NCBI RefSeq assembly: GCF_000275845.1
Contig: NW_006766883.1
Coordinates: 2,439,843 to 2,503,842 of the forward strand
Source of the DNA: Dichomitus squalens LYAD-421 SS1
Lineage: Eukaryota; Basidiomycota; Agaricomycetes; Polyporales; Polyporaceae
Length of the DNA: 64,000 bases
Direction of reading: 5' to 3'
A program made the position numbers and the translations under genes. The notes beneath the pieces are model-generated. The model did no database searches and was not told the DNA's origin. It was given only the letters and a program-made list of their open reading frames with translations. Position 1 is the first letter of the stretch, and each line of letters opens with the position of its first letter. Below, in pieces: positions 10,653-22,457 of this stretch.

Positions 10653-13600
10653 CTATGCGTCCGCTCGATCATCACCGAACATGATCTTCAGGTTCTCGAT
10701 GCTTTCCGGATCCGTGTCACGTTTGCCTTTGAATGCCTCTTTGACGATAGCGGTCTTCCGTTTCTGAATCTGCAGAATGCGACCCTCAATGGTGCCAGAA
10801 ACCTGTTGTTAAGAGGGCTCGTGAGTCGAAGATCAGATCATGTTGCACATACGTCCACGTACGATGAAGTGGGTAACGTAGACCGTCTTCTCCTGGCCGA
10901 TTCGGTGCACCCGGTCGATCGCTATCTCGAGAGGTCAATGCCGGTGCGAGAGTACTCGCAGTGCTTCCAATGCATACCTTGATTCTCAGTCGCGGCGTTC
11001 CACCAGCAATCCATCTGAAAGTCATTAGCGAGGGAGGAGGGTCACATTGCTAGTACTGGCGACTCACCATGAAGACATGGTTGGCGTTGGTCAACTATCA
11101 CGAACCGTATCAAGCGATGATCATCCTGTGAGCGAAGTTGGGAGCGTACATTCAAACCAACGCCACCAGCCTTCAAGCTGATGATGAGCACCTTAGCCTC
11201 ACGCGTAGGAGCTTTGAATCCGGACACAGCTTCGTTCCGCTTCTTAACGTCCATCGAGCCGTCGAAGCGGTACCAAAGAAGACCCTCACGCTCCAAGACA
11301 ATTTGGATCAAGTCCAAGAAAGAGGTGAATTGAGAGAACACCACGGCGCGGAAGCACAGGTCCTGGTCTCTCAGCCGGCCTACAGAATAGTTAGAGACAG
11401 GCAATGATCGAGCCAGAAGGTACCTACGGAGATGCTGTACCAAAGCCTCTAGCTTTGTCGAAGACCGGAAATCATTCCGACGTAGAATCACCGTGGGTGC
11501 TGGAGCCTCCTGGATATCGCCTGCACCTTCGTTGCTGTTCTGTCTTGAGCGGACAATCTCCAGGAGATCGCTCTCCTATAGAATGTTTTCAGTGGAACGA
11601 AAAGCGAGACGAATAATCAAAAGACTCGCCTTAACGGGACCCTTACTGCAAGTCGGGCACTTGCCGTCTTCGCCTTTCTCCCTGCACTTCTCGATGAACG
11701 CAATGATGCAGTCCTTACAGCTGCAAATGCGAGATGAGCCATCATCTCATACTTCTTCGCCGCGAGGAACAACAGTACCACTGATGCATGCAATTAGGTA
11801 GGATTGTCGGCGTTTCCATCACGTCGAAGCAGATCGGACACTCCGCGTCCTCCTGGCCAAGGTTGGCTAAGACGCCCTCGGCGTACACCTTGCTGTCGCT
11901 TACGACGTTCTCGCCCTCGCCAAAACGCTGAATGAGCTCCTTGACGTCGATTGTGCCGCTGCCGTTGGCGGACTTCGGCGCGAGACCACCGTCGCCGGAC
12001 GAGAGGACCAGGTTGGGGTGAAGGACCGCACGACGCAGCCTGTCATCTGTGAGTCAGTTGAACTGTATGAATTGGACCATATATGGAACATACCGCATGA
12101 GCATAGCGAGAATGTGAGTATAGTTCCTGCTAACGAGGCCCTTCTCTTTGAGGTGCTCGAAGTCCTTCTTCGCATCCAAGTACAGCGAGTCGTAGATCTT
12201 GCGTTCCAGCGGAGAGAACTCCAACTTTTCGACTTTCACCTAATCATCGCAGTCAGCAACCGGACGTTTTCGGCACGGGCTAAGGATATGCGCGAAATAC
12301 CTCTTTTGGAGGTAGCTGGACGATGCGCTTCCCATCGGAGTCGAGCATGTCCTTCTCGCGGCGCAAGAGCACGCTCTCGAGAATAATCTGTACGACCTCT
12401 ACCGCCTTCCGGTCGCGAGCTAGGAAAGGTAGTGTGATGAATCTGTTTGGCTCGTTAGTGGGCCGTGTATGCCAGACAAAGGTTGTACTCACGAGCGGAA
12501 GAAGGTATAATTCGACCATGGCGTAAAGTCCAAAAACTTCCTATATCACATTGTGAGGACCCGTCGGCTGAGATGAAGTGAGCGAATGTCGCACAAGAGG
12601 GAGTAGAGATCTTCTAGGCGGTTCACAATGGGCGTCCCAGTGACCGCCCACCTTCGCCGAGCCCGCAGCGCGTATACCGCCTTGGCGGTCTTGCTTGTCC
12701 GAGACTTGCAATGGTGGGCCTCGTCCAGAATGACGCCTGAAGCAGATCAGTAGAGCAAATTGATATGTCATACACGCCTCTTACGGAGCCATTCGACTGT
12801 ATATATCAACATGAATGACTTGTACAGGACTGGCTGGCCAGATACGTACCTTCGAATACAGACGAGGGTTGTTTCTCGTGCTTTGCATGCTCGGACACGA
12901 GCGTCCCGTAAGACGTGATAACCACGTTCGTCGCGCCCTCCCCGTCTACCGCGGCATCCAAGTCCAGCCTGTTCATGCCATGCCAGACCAGCACCCTCAG
13001 GGTATCTGGCTTGCTTGATCGCTGCAGCTCCTCCGCCCACTGCGTGAGGAGGGAAGTGGGCGCGACGATCAGGGTCGCCGATGGCCCTTTGCGTTGCTGT
13101 GGTAGAGGCTTCTCCATTACGCGGAAGGCGTTGTTCAGTCTGAGCTGCTTGGCTCTGGAAGAGCTTGCTGAGTCGTCGGCTGGCGTCTCGGGTTCGCGGG
13201 CGGTCTGTATGAGGGCGGACAGCATGATCGTTTTGCCCATGCCCACTATTGCAGAGCTTCAGTCAAAGTGATGCCTGCAAAGAGGATATAAACTTACTCT
13301 CTAAACGGAAGGAGTCCAAGGGAGGAGATGCGATCAGTATAAAGCTATGCGTATAGCATGTCTACCATCCCTACCGTCACTGCGAGAGACGCAAGTAACT
13401 AGTGTGAGAAACTAAGACATGCGCGAAAACGAGACACTCACGCAAGGATACCGCCTTTGCACTTACGTTCCGCCTTCGGAAACTCGAGGCTGAGTTCGCC
13501 TGAGTACTCATTGAAATAAAACGATCGTTCATCCGCGGTGAGATCTATCATGTCATCATTTGGGTCGAATGGGAATGGGTATCTAGTGCATAGATGAGTG

Positions 13601-15194
13601 TTCGCCATGTCGATGACCTGGGCTCCAGCTCACTCTTTCCATAAAGGATGCATTGATTGTGCTTCTCGCGCTGAAGCGGCGCCTGTTTCGATGGAATGCA
13701 TCCACCTGTGGGATTTTGAGACGAAGCGACGACGGGACGACAGACTTTGACTTACAATAGCGCCTGCTTCTGGTATCCTCGCAATTTGAGCGTGAAGCTA
13801 CCAGCAGGCTCCATCTCACCCATCTGTCTGTCATTCTGCTGCGCTCTGCAGACGTGGTTAGATACTCGTGGGCCCACAGTTACATATTCGCCTACTTCTT
13901 GTAGATGAGGTTGATCTGCTCCTCCGTAATGTCTCCCTCGTCCTCGTCCTCGTCGTTGCCAGAAGACGTCTTCTTCACAGCCATCGGTTGCTGTTGGGTC
14001 AACAACTCGAGCTCGCGTTGGTACAGCCCACTACGACCGCCGACTGTGTGATTTCCTCTGCGCGGTTTGAGGTTGATACGCTTAAAGAGACTGGTGAGCG
14101 ACTGCTTTCGTTCTCTCAGGATCTGCTCGGCCTCCGTCTCTTGACCCTCATCGAACATGTCTTTGGCTTTGTCCTCGGAGGGGTACGAAGGCGGACGGAA
14201 CGCGCTCGGTTTGATGTATATTGACAAGGAGAGTATTAGGTCTGCGCCCGTCGTGAGCTTCGTCGGGCATTCAACCATGGTGCATCTCCGGAACTCGACG
14301 ATATCTGCTTGCAACATCAGCACAGCTGCGATAAAACTGTCACAGAAGAGACTTGCCTAAGTCAAGGAGCCGCGAGACCCAAGACGCGACCTCCTGGGGT
14401 AATCGACCAAATTCTAGACAATTGTTACCCTAAGGCGCTTGATACTCATAGCCGCATACAAGCATACCGAACCCCCTGGTATTGGTTATTCGTACGACGG
14501 AATTTTGTTTCTTCTTCGCCGTGGGCTTTGCGGGCGCGGGTTTGAACATGTTAGCAATCGTCAACTGCTTCTTGCCGTCAGCTCCCTTCTTCGCAGGTTT
14601 CTTGGGCGGTGGCGGTGGGGGCCTATCCACCTCTTCACGTTCAATGAGAATCTCTTCTCCAGGCTTGATGTAACCGGTGCCTTTGACGGTGCTCCAAGCG
14701 TTGTCCACCAGGAAGTAGCCGAGGTACATCGAGCTGGATTGCACTGATGAGCTGTGTGCAGGGGACGAAACCTTGCGCTTCTTCGCTAATGGACCTCCGA
14801 CTTTTGCAGACTGCTCATGCACTCCTGCTACTGCTATGTCGGGAGAAGACTGCCGTTTCTTTTCGTTTTGCTCAGAGGACGCATCGCTGGAGACGCTTGA
14901 GGCACGTGGGACGTCTACGAACTCTGGCATCTCCACATCGAGCTCGATATCTCCATCGTCGACGTCTACATCAGGTAGTGGAAGGGTGCGTTTGACACTG
15001 TAGTTCGTGGGCTCGTCGTCGTCACTGTCAGCAAAGAAAAGGGGTCTTTGGGTGGGAGACCGATGTTGCGTAGCCGCGGCAGCAGAGTCATGGGAAGGTT
15101 CCACTGTAGCGTCGGCCGGAGTGTGTGTCTGTGCATCGTTCATGTCTTCGTCATCTGAGCCTGCAAAGAACATAGTGCTTTCGTTGGTGGCCAT
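10653..15194 (-). CDS. RAD5: DNA damage tolerance helicase and E3 ubiquitin ligase Rad5
   Basis: Many small exons. The start ATG at 15192-15194 gives an acidic N-terminus. A HIRAN domain begins with [12 protein letters not shown] (about residue 156) and resumes at [12 protein letters not shown] after a basic, Pro-rich insert. The SNF2 ATPase follows: [18 protein letters not shown], Walker A completed across two microexons (ADEMGMGKT), DEAH box [10 protein letters not shown], and [25 protein letters not shown] finger ([13 protein letters not shown] ... [12 protein letters not shown] ... KCPTC) splits the two ATPase lobes. The helicase C lobe has [17 protein letters not shown] and [10 protein letters not shown], then WWNAATENQ and [14 protein letters not shown]. 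The C-terminus ends [11 protein letters not shown]. Rad5 with Mms2-Ubc13 polyubiquitinates PCNA and remodels stalled forks in the nucleus. It diverges from CCT7. Confidence 0.95.
13298..13379 (-). other. RAD5: Two consecutive RAD5 microexons (5 nt and 3 nt)
   Basis: Splicing the exon ending at 13442 to TGACG (13379-13375), then AGA (13300-13298), then the exon starting at 13245 gives codons for A-D-E-M-G-M-G-K-T, the canonical SNF2 Walker A. The three introns are 62 nt (GTGAGT...CGCAG), 74 nt (GTAGGG...TTTAG) and 52 nt (GTAAGT...AATAG). No contiguous reading or single-intron joining restores this motif. Confidence 0.75.
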
Positions 15195-15427
15195 GTCAGC
15201 GGAGGAGTTGGGAGGAGGATGATGGGAGAAACGCGTCGAGACGCGTCTGAGTCGCGTCAATAATCGCCGCCACCGACGCGGCCCCGACGCGTCAACAGAG
15301 CCAAGCACGGGAGGGACGCTCAGATGGGAAGCTTGTTCCCACGGATAGGTCGGGATAGTCGAGAAAGCAATCGAAGATCTGGTCAGACCTCCATCCATCC
15401 TCGTATTTGTCCCTATCCATCATCAAA
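15195..15427. promoter_or_regulatory. RAD5-CCT7 divergent promoter with three MCB boxes
   Basis: The interval between the two start codons has perfect ACGCGT hexamers at 15231-15236, 15241-15246 and 15287-15292, plus near matches (GTCGCGTC at 15251, GACGCG at 15275). They lie 37-98 bp upstream of the RAD5 start. ACGCGT is the MluI cell-cycle box bound by MBF (Mbp1/Swi6 family) in fungi, which drives G1/S expression of replication and repair genes. Regulation of RAD5 by MBF here is inference. Confidence 0.7.
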
Positions 15428-17392
15428 ATGCAGCGAGGGCTTCCAATGGTGTGTCACAGTCGTGTGTATAAGGGACGGAAACTCACACCGTGCTCAGCAA
15501 CCTACCGTGGTCCTTCTCAAGGAGGGCACGGACACCTCGCAAGGAAAACCTCAGCTGCTCTCAAACATTTCCGCATGTCTTGCGATCGCGGAGACCCTCG
15601 CGAGCACCCTCGGCCCTCGCGGAATGGACAAACTGATTGTGAACGAGCGTGGAGAGGCTCAGATCACCAACGATGGCGCGACTATTCTCAAACTCCTAGA
15701 CATCGTTCACCCCGCCGCGCGTACACTCGTGGACATCGCTCGGGCACAAGACGCGGAGGTCGGCGACGGCACCACAAGCGTTGTGCTCTTGGCTGCGAGA
15801 TTGTTGAAGGAGGTCAGAAACTATATCGAGGAGGGTGTTAGCCCGCACATCATCAACAAGGGCTTCAGGAAAGCGTCGGAGCTGGTATGTACATTACGAC
15901 TTTCCACCATCTCCGCATTCGCTCATGGCTTCCATAGGCCATAGAGCACATCAAGTCCGTTCAGATCACCGTGGAAAAGTCAGATCCTGAGTGCGTCCTG
16001 AGTTTGCACTTCCTCTAGCTACACTCTCACTGGCGCGGTCGTAGGCAATTCCGCTCGCTCCTCCTCAAATGCGCGTCTACCTCCATGTCCTCCAAGCTCA
16101 TCCACTCAGAGAAGCCGTTCTTCTCCAACATGGTCGTCGAAGCCGTGCAGTGCCTTGACGAAGAAGACCTGAACGAGAACCTCATCGGCGTGAAGAAGGT
16201 CCCTGGCGGTGGTATGCAGGACTCCCTCCTCGTCCGCGGCGTTGCCTTCAAGAAGACGTTCACATACGCCGGTGCCGAGCAGCAGCCAAAATCATTCCGC
16301 AACCCCCACATCCTGAGTCTGAACGTCGAGCTCGAGCTGAAGGCAGAGAAAGACAACGCGGAGGTCCGGGTAGAGCACGTCTCAGACTACCAGGCGATCG
16401 TCGATGCCGAGTGGGAGATCATCTACCGCAAGCTAGAGGCGATCGAGAAGACGGGTGCGAAGGTTGTTCTCAGCAAGCTCCCAATCGGCGATCTTGCGAC
16501 GCAGTGGTTCGCGGACCGCGACATCTTCTGCGCGGGTCGGGTGCCTGCAGATGACCTCCAGCGCGTCGTCCAAGCCGTCGGCGGTTCAATCCAGTCCACC
16601 TGCTCCGACATCAAGCGCGAGCACCTGGGAACCTGTGGCTTCTTCGAGGAGAAGCAAATCGGCGGCGAGCGCTACAACCTATTCACGGAGTGCACGAAGG
16701 CGAAGACGTGCACGCTGGTGCTTCGTGGGGGTGCCGAGCAGTTTATCGAAGAGGTTGAGCGCAGTTTGCACGACGCTATCATGGTGGTCAAGCGTGCAGT
16801 CAAGAACGGCGACATCGTAGCGGGAGGAGGCGCCATTGAGGTACAGTACAGTCGGTTTGTCAAGACACCGGCATTGGCTGACAATTTTCTTCGTACCTGA
16901 AATGCAGCTGGACATAGCGTCCCGTATCCGACAGCATGCCTTGTCCATTCCGGGCAAGCTCCAAATGGTAATGATTGCTTTCGCGAAAGCGCTCGAAGTC
17001 ATTCCGCGCCAGATCTGCGACAACGCAGGTCTGGACTCGACGGACATCATGAACAAGCTCCGCGTAAAACATGCAAACGGGGAGAAATGGTACGGCGTCG
17101 ACGTTGACGGTCCCGAAGGCATCCGAAACAACCTCGATGCGTTCGTTTGGGAGCCGAGTCTGGTCAAGGTGAACGCGATCAATAGCGCGACGGAAGCTGC
17201 ATGCCTTATCCTTAGCGTCGACGAGACCGTGCGGGCCCCACAAAGCGAAGCGGTAGGTGCATCTGTGGTTCCGTGGGCCGGAAGACCGCTGATGCGCTAT
17301 ACGTTGTATAGCAAAATCCAGGACCAAGGGCTCCTCCAGGCACGGCACAGCGAGCTCTCCGAGGTAGAGGACGTGGGATGCCAAGGCGGTGA
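15428..17392 (+). CDS. CCT7: T-complex protein 1 subunit eta (CCT7)
   Basis: Six exons (15428-15448, 15498-15884, 15938-15990, 16045-16840, 16908-17252, 17312-17392) give 560 residues, the usual length. Diagnostic motifs: [46 protein letters not shown]...SSKLI, and the eta-specific ending [13 protein letters not shown] then a short Arg/Gly tail [10 protein letters not shown]. The first exon codes for only seven residues. CCT7 is one of eight subunits of the cytosolic TRiC/CCT chaperonin that folds actin, tubulin and other proteins using ATP. All junctions are in frame with canonical GT/AG ends. The last exon was chosen because it restores the Arg/Gly tail known in this subunit. Confidence 0.96.
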
Positions 17393-17756
17393 GGGAATAG
17401 CAAGCTGCAATGGCGAAATGTGTAGATGTATCGATGTCACTCACGCATTTTTGTGTCTTCGGTCGAGTGAACGTTTTTGCTGCCTCAGTCTGAGTGGTGG
17501 GCATGCCACGATGCTCTGGAACGATAAACCACAGTCGCGGGTTGGCGCAGCATTACGGCTCGCGTAAAAACGTAACAGCCGCGATAACGGGCGGTTAACC
17601 TGTTTGTGCTTCGCCTTGGGAGGAGATGTCGCCATCGCGTGGTGTAACACGCAATACTGACCGACGCTTGTCATACACCCACTCCATGTCGCAGCGTTGA
17701 TATCATCCCCGGATTCCCAGCGACTCCTTCGGAAGGCGCTGTGCCGTGAACGCTGC

Positions 17757-17763
17757 TATAAAA
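17757..17763 (+). promoter_or_regulatory. TATA-like element upstream of the MFS gene
   Basis: TATAAAA lies 78-84 bp before the MFS start codon. It is followed at 17766-17772 by AGATAAG, a GATA-type motif often found upstream of nitrogen-source transporter genes in fungi. The link to regulation is inference. The rest of 17393-17840 shows nothing recognisable. Confidence 0.45.
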
Positions 17764-17840
17764 ACAGATAAGCGAGAGAAGCATGGGGCTTGCAGTCTCA
17801 CCGGTTGCTCCTCCAGGTGCCCAGGCTTCAGGTGTCCGTC

Positions 17841-20244
17841 ATGTCTACGGTACCAAGCAAGTCGCTATACGTCGCCAAGGATGTCTCGGATTCCGACTCG
17901 GGTTCCGACAAATTCAGCCCCGCCGAGAGTGTCCTCGAAGTCCCGACGGTGGGCGGCCCCGTCCCGCTGAAGGAGACGCGCTCGTTCTGGCGCAAGCCGA
18001 AGCACGAGCTGGACAGCATCGCGACTCAACCGTCGGTCTTCGACGATCCCGTCACGCTCGAGCTCTACCGTCCGCCTGCAATCTGGGAGAACGCGCATCG
18101 TTTCGACCCTTCCGCGCGGTGGACATGGCGGGAGGAATACGTGAGTGTCTCCTGCTACCTCCTCTCACCTGGGCTTCATACCCGTATTGCACGCGTCTGA
18201 CATCGCGCTTGTGTCTAGCGCATTGTCCGGAAGATTGACCTCCTCATCATGGTCTGGGCCTTCATCATGTTCTTCAGCCTGGATCTCGACCGGTCCAACC
18301 TGAGTCAAGCGAACACGGACAACTTCCTGGGCGACCTCAAAATGACGACGAACGACTTCAACTTGGGTAACACTCTGTTCAAGGTAAGCGTCCGATCGGT
18401 GTGACCTGTGATATAAAGTTCCCTGACGTGGAATATAGTTGTGCTTCTTGATCGCCGAGCTACCTTCGCAACTCGTCTCGAAGCGCGTCGGCCCAGATGT
18501 CTGGATTCCCACTCAGGTATGCCGATCTCGGCCCTATGAGAGAGAAGCACGAGCTCATGCTTCGTAGATGGTCCTTTGGAGCTTCGTCTGCCTTTCTCAG
18601 TTCTGGCTGACTGGGAGAGGCAGCTTCCTCGCGACCCGGTAGGTGCACTTGTCAGTGTCGCATCCCATCCGCTAAACATGATGCAGTTGTCTCCTTGGCT
18701 TCATGCAAGGAGGCTTCATTCCTGATGTCATCCTCTACTTATCGTACTTTTATACTAAGACCGAGCGTGAGTCTCTGTTGACATCCCCTCCGTCTATCTC
18801 ATCCTTACAGACTTTCCGCGGTCTAGTGCCCCTTCGCTTGGCCTGGTTCTGGGTGTCGAACTACATGGCTGAAATCATCGGTGCCTTCTTGGCGACCGGT
18901 CTCTTACGCCTGCGTGGTGTCGGTGGCAAGGCTGGGTGGCGATACCTGTTCCTCATCGAGGGTATCCTGACGTTAGTCATTGGTATTGCGTCGTTCTTTA
19001 TGATGCCCCCGAGCCCGACGCAGACCAAGGCATGGTTCCGGCCTAAGGGTTGGTTCACTGAGCGGTACGTTACATGCCCTTTGCTTCAATCTACTGGCTG
19101 GCTTTATCTCACTATTCGTAGCGAGGAGGTCATCATGATCAACCGCGTACTTAGGGACGACCCAACAAAGTCAAACATGCATAACCGCCAGGGCCTTACG
19201 ATCAAGAAAATCTGGAACATTCTTAAGGACTGGCGCATGTGGCCCATCTACTCGCTAGGAATTGTCTTTATGGGTACGATTCCGTGCCATGCATCTTCGG
19301 CCTGACTCTCACTCGGGTGTTCCAGTTCCGGTCACAACGCCACAGACTTACCTTACGCTTTCATTAAGACATCTGGGATATAGCACAACGCAGTCGAACC
19401 TCCTCAGTATTCCCTCCAAGGTCTTGGGCATGCTCCTTCTACTCCTATTCTGCTACTTCTCCGAGGTCATCAACAGTCGAATCAGCGTCCTCGTCCTGTT
19501 ACAGCTATGGGCGCTGCCTCTGCTGATTGCCCTCTACACCTTCACATCGCAAACCTCGCAGTGGGCGTACTACGCTGTCGTCACCCTCATCGCCGGTTTC
19601 CCGTATGTGCATCCCGTCCAGGTCGCTTGGGCTTCCACGAACTCTGCGGGCGTCGGCACGCGAACGGTCTCTGCGTCCATATACAATATGTTCGTGCAAG
19701 CAGGTGGTATCGTAGCTGTGAGTACGCTCTCGGGCGATATACCCCCGCCTCCCCACTGACTGCCGGCATTGGACTATTAGGCCAATATCTACCGTGATGA
19801 CGACAAGGTACGTTTGACAGTTCTGTACGGCATGCTTCAAATACTGAGTGCTGCGCCCTGATTTCCAGCCGCTTTGTACGTATCGTCGTGTGAACCTCTG
19901 AGACATTGCCTACTTCGTGCTAATTCTGGGACAGATAAACGCGGAAACCGGGTCCTCATCAGCATCGCTGTCTTGAACCTTGTTCTCTACGGTCTCACGT
20001 GGCTCTTCTACCGTGGCATCAACAAGCGCAGAGACAGGATATGGAATGAGTGGACTGCAAAGGTCTGGAAAGCTCATCGTCTCCTCTCCGACGATTCCCT
20101 GACACGATTGAACAGGAACAACACGAATATCTGGAAACGACCAAAGACGAGGTATGTTTGAGCACTCTCGTGTCTCCAAATGCCGCACTGACCTCACATA
20201 CGTACCAGGGCAATGCCAAGATGAACTTCCGTTTCGCTTACTGA
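17841..20244 (+). CDS. MFS transporter, Dal5-like anion:cation symporter family
   Basis: About ten exons. After a hydrophilic N-terminus with an acidic Ser/Asp stretch and [20 protein letters not shown], the family signature follows: [54 protein letters not shown], then [20 protein letters not shown] and [18 protein letters not shown] between membrane segments. A central loop ([18 protein letters not shown]) joins two six-helix halves. The second half contains [18 protein letters not shown] and [26 protein letters not shown]. The family (Dal5/Tna1/Seo1 type) imports organic anions such as allantoate, nicotinate or pantothenate across the plasma membrane by proton symport. The substrate cannot be assigned. 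It is convergent with an FAD monooxygenase. Confidence 0.88.
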
Positions 20245-20563
20245 GGGCCACATTGTTGTATTGTTAGCTTCATAGATCCCCGTACTTGGATAACAGCACA
20301 TTTACTGCTGCCCGAATCAATCTGACCGTCTGACCTTGATGCTTGTTCACGGGGAACGGAAGTCCCAGCGCCAACGATCAGCATCCATGCTACGGCAGAC
20401 GGATTGAGAGCCGGGGGGTGCCTGACAGTGTGTCTTCCTATACGACAACATCAGAGGGTCGAGCAGAACACATCGAACTAAAAAGACGTCTCAGCCGAGA
20501 AGATTCAAGTACTCTTCAATAGGAAGGATATCTCCAGCTCGTAAGGGAGAGGTCGCTATACAT
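20245..20563. other. Convergent 3' intergenic interval
   Basis: About 320 bp between two stop codons. It must contain both 3' UTRs. No further feature recognised. Confidence 0.5.
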
Positions 20564-22457
20564 TTACTCCGATTCGTCGGTAGCGGTCTCAGTGACCTGC
20601 ATAGTCAGTCCAGAGAAGTCAAGAAGCGCAGACGCGGCCTGATCCTCAGTATCTCGCTCGATTGCCCGTTCCCGAAGTACGCCCCACTGGACCCACCAGT
20701 CGTCAGCCTCGTCTTCGCAATCGTATCCAAAGGTCGTGCGGATTTGGTCCCAAAGACGGCTAACGTCCCCGGCCAGGCCCTCCAGCACGTTGTGAGCCCC
20801 TTCGGCGGCCTTGGCGCGCATGCCGCTATCGCGCGTCCGCGACTCCTCGCCGTCTTCGAGTGTCATGTAGAACACGTTCCCGAACTCGCCCGCCCGGGCG
20901 GCTCGTGTGCGGGCCTGCCGCAGCTCTTGGAAGGCATAGAGGAAGTCTTGGATCTGTCTATTCTCTGACAGATGGGAGAAAAGTTTTGCGAGGACGGCTC
21001 CATCCTCGACGGCCATAGCAGTCGCCTGGATCGTCCCAGGCTAGGATTGGCGAGTCGGTACTACATCTGGAACTGCTGCAGCGGGGAGACGTACGGGGAA
21101 GGGATGGGCTGCTTCACCGATGACGACGAGTGGCCCATCGTCTGATACCCAGTCTTCGATGTCGTCATGTGCCCGGACGGAGACGCGAATGGCTTTGCGA
21201 GCCTTCTTCATGTGTAACCGGAGCCTGGGGACGAGCCTGTCGGCACTCTGATACGACAGCAATATGGACAGGAAGAGCACACACCTTACGTCCAATTCTT
21301 CCGCAATCTCCGGGACGTCTACTGAAGGCTCGTCTCCATAATTTCCCGTTGCATTGTCGGGACCATAGAATTGCAGAGCGATTTCATCTGTGTCATGCTG
21401 GCTGCTTGTGTCAAATGAAATAGGCAGATTTGTCGCCAACTGACGCACGATCGGATATGCAAGCAGGGCATGTCTGTGGCCAAAGGCGGTGAAGATGGCA
21501 TTCTGACATATACGTAAGCTGTCGAAGTGCCTGCAAGTGTTAGGATGCGCTTACATCTTTCCAGAGCGACTGGACGTGTTCTTTGAGATCGTCGCTTGAA
21601 ATGACTGTACTGGAATGTGAATCAACAGGACGACACGAAAAAGGAGTAAGGCGTAGATCACTCACTCGTACATTACGACTCCCGTCGGATGGCCATTGAC
21701 GGACTGGCCCACTACGGTTGCTCTGGACACTCCGTATTCGCCATCGGCGCCGACGAGTACGTCTCCGACCAGCTTCTCTCCATTTTCGAGGGTAACCTCT
21801 CGATTCTCGACATCGATGTCAACGACGTTGGCGCCGTACCGCACTTGTGCCCCAAGTTCGGTTGCTCTGTCGTATAAAATGTCGTGGAGATCGTCATGCT
21901 ATTACGAGCCGGATTGGTAACCAGTTCGATCGATCACTCAAACGAACACCCACTGTGCACAGCATGTAATCGCCTCGCGTCTCTTTCAGTATGCCTGTAT
22001 CCCAAACGTGTTCCCCGAGATAGTCGCCCGATTCGTCTGCCCATCGCTTCATCCAACCGAGAACGCAAGACGTAAATTTAACGTTGCACACTCACATCTC
22101 ATAAACGTCATCGTATGGGAGACGAGTGCTTTCTGCATTAGGGCGGGTTTCAAGCCCCAATGAAAGAGGATTTTGGTGAGGTTTGGCGGCAGTCGCACGC
22201 CACCAGAGCCGCGCTGGGGAAACCCGGAACCACCGACTCAGTACGGGCCAGCGCACAAAAGATAATGACGGCTCACCACGGATCCCCTCTCTCCCTTCTC
22301 CAATACCAACGCATTGTGTCCCACCCGTCGCAAGGCTGTTGCAGCTGCCAACCCCGCGATACCTGTCCAAAAGGAGTGAGATAAACTCCTAGGGGTATCC
22401 GAGTGGGGGTTATGAAGGGTCGCGTACCTCCACCTATGATAAGAAAATCGAGAGCAT
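20564..22457 (-). CDS. FAD-dependent aromatic monooxygenase (salicylate hydroxylase-like)
   Basis: Several exons. The first is short (MLSIFLIIGGG) and is followed across an intron by IAGLAAATALRRVGHNALVL, together forming the GxGxxG dinucleotide-binding fold. Further blocks are GGVRLPPNLTKILFHWGL, YGANVVDIDVENREVTLENG then VLVGADGEYGVSRATVVG (the GADG motif), and GPLVVIGEAAHPFP...GTIQATAMAVEDGAVLAKL (second FAD motif with the Asp usually found there replaced by Glu in GEAAH). The C-terminus is acidic. The family inserts one oxygen atom into aromatic substrates using NAD(P)H. The substrate is unknown. It is tail-to-tail with an organic-anion transporter gene. Confidence 0.88.
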
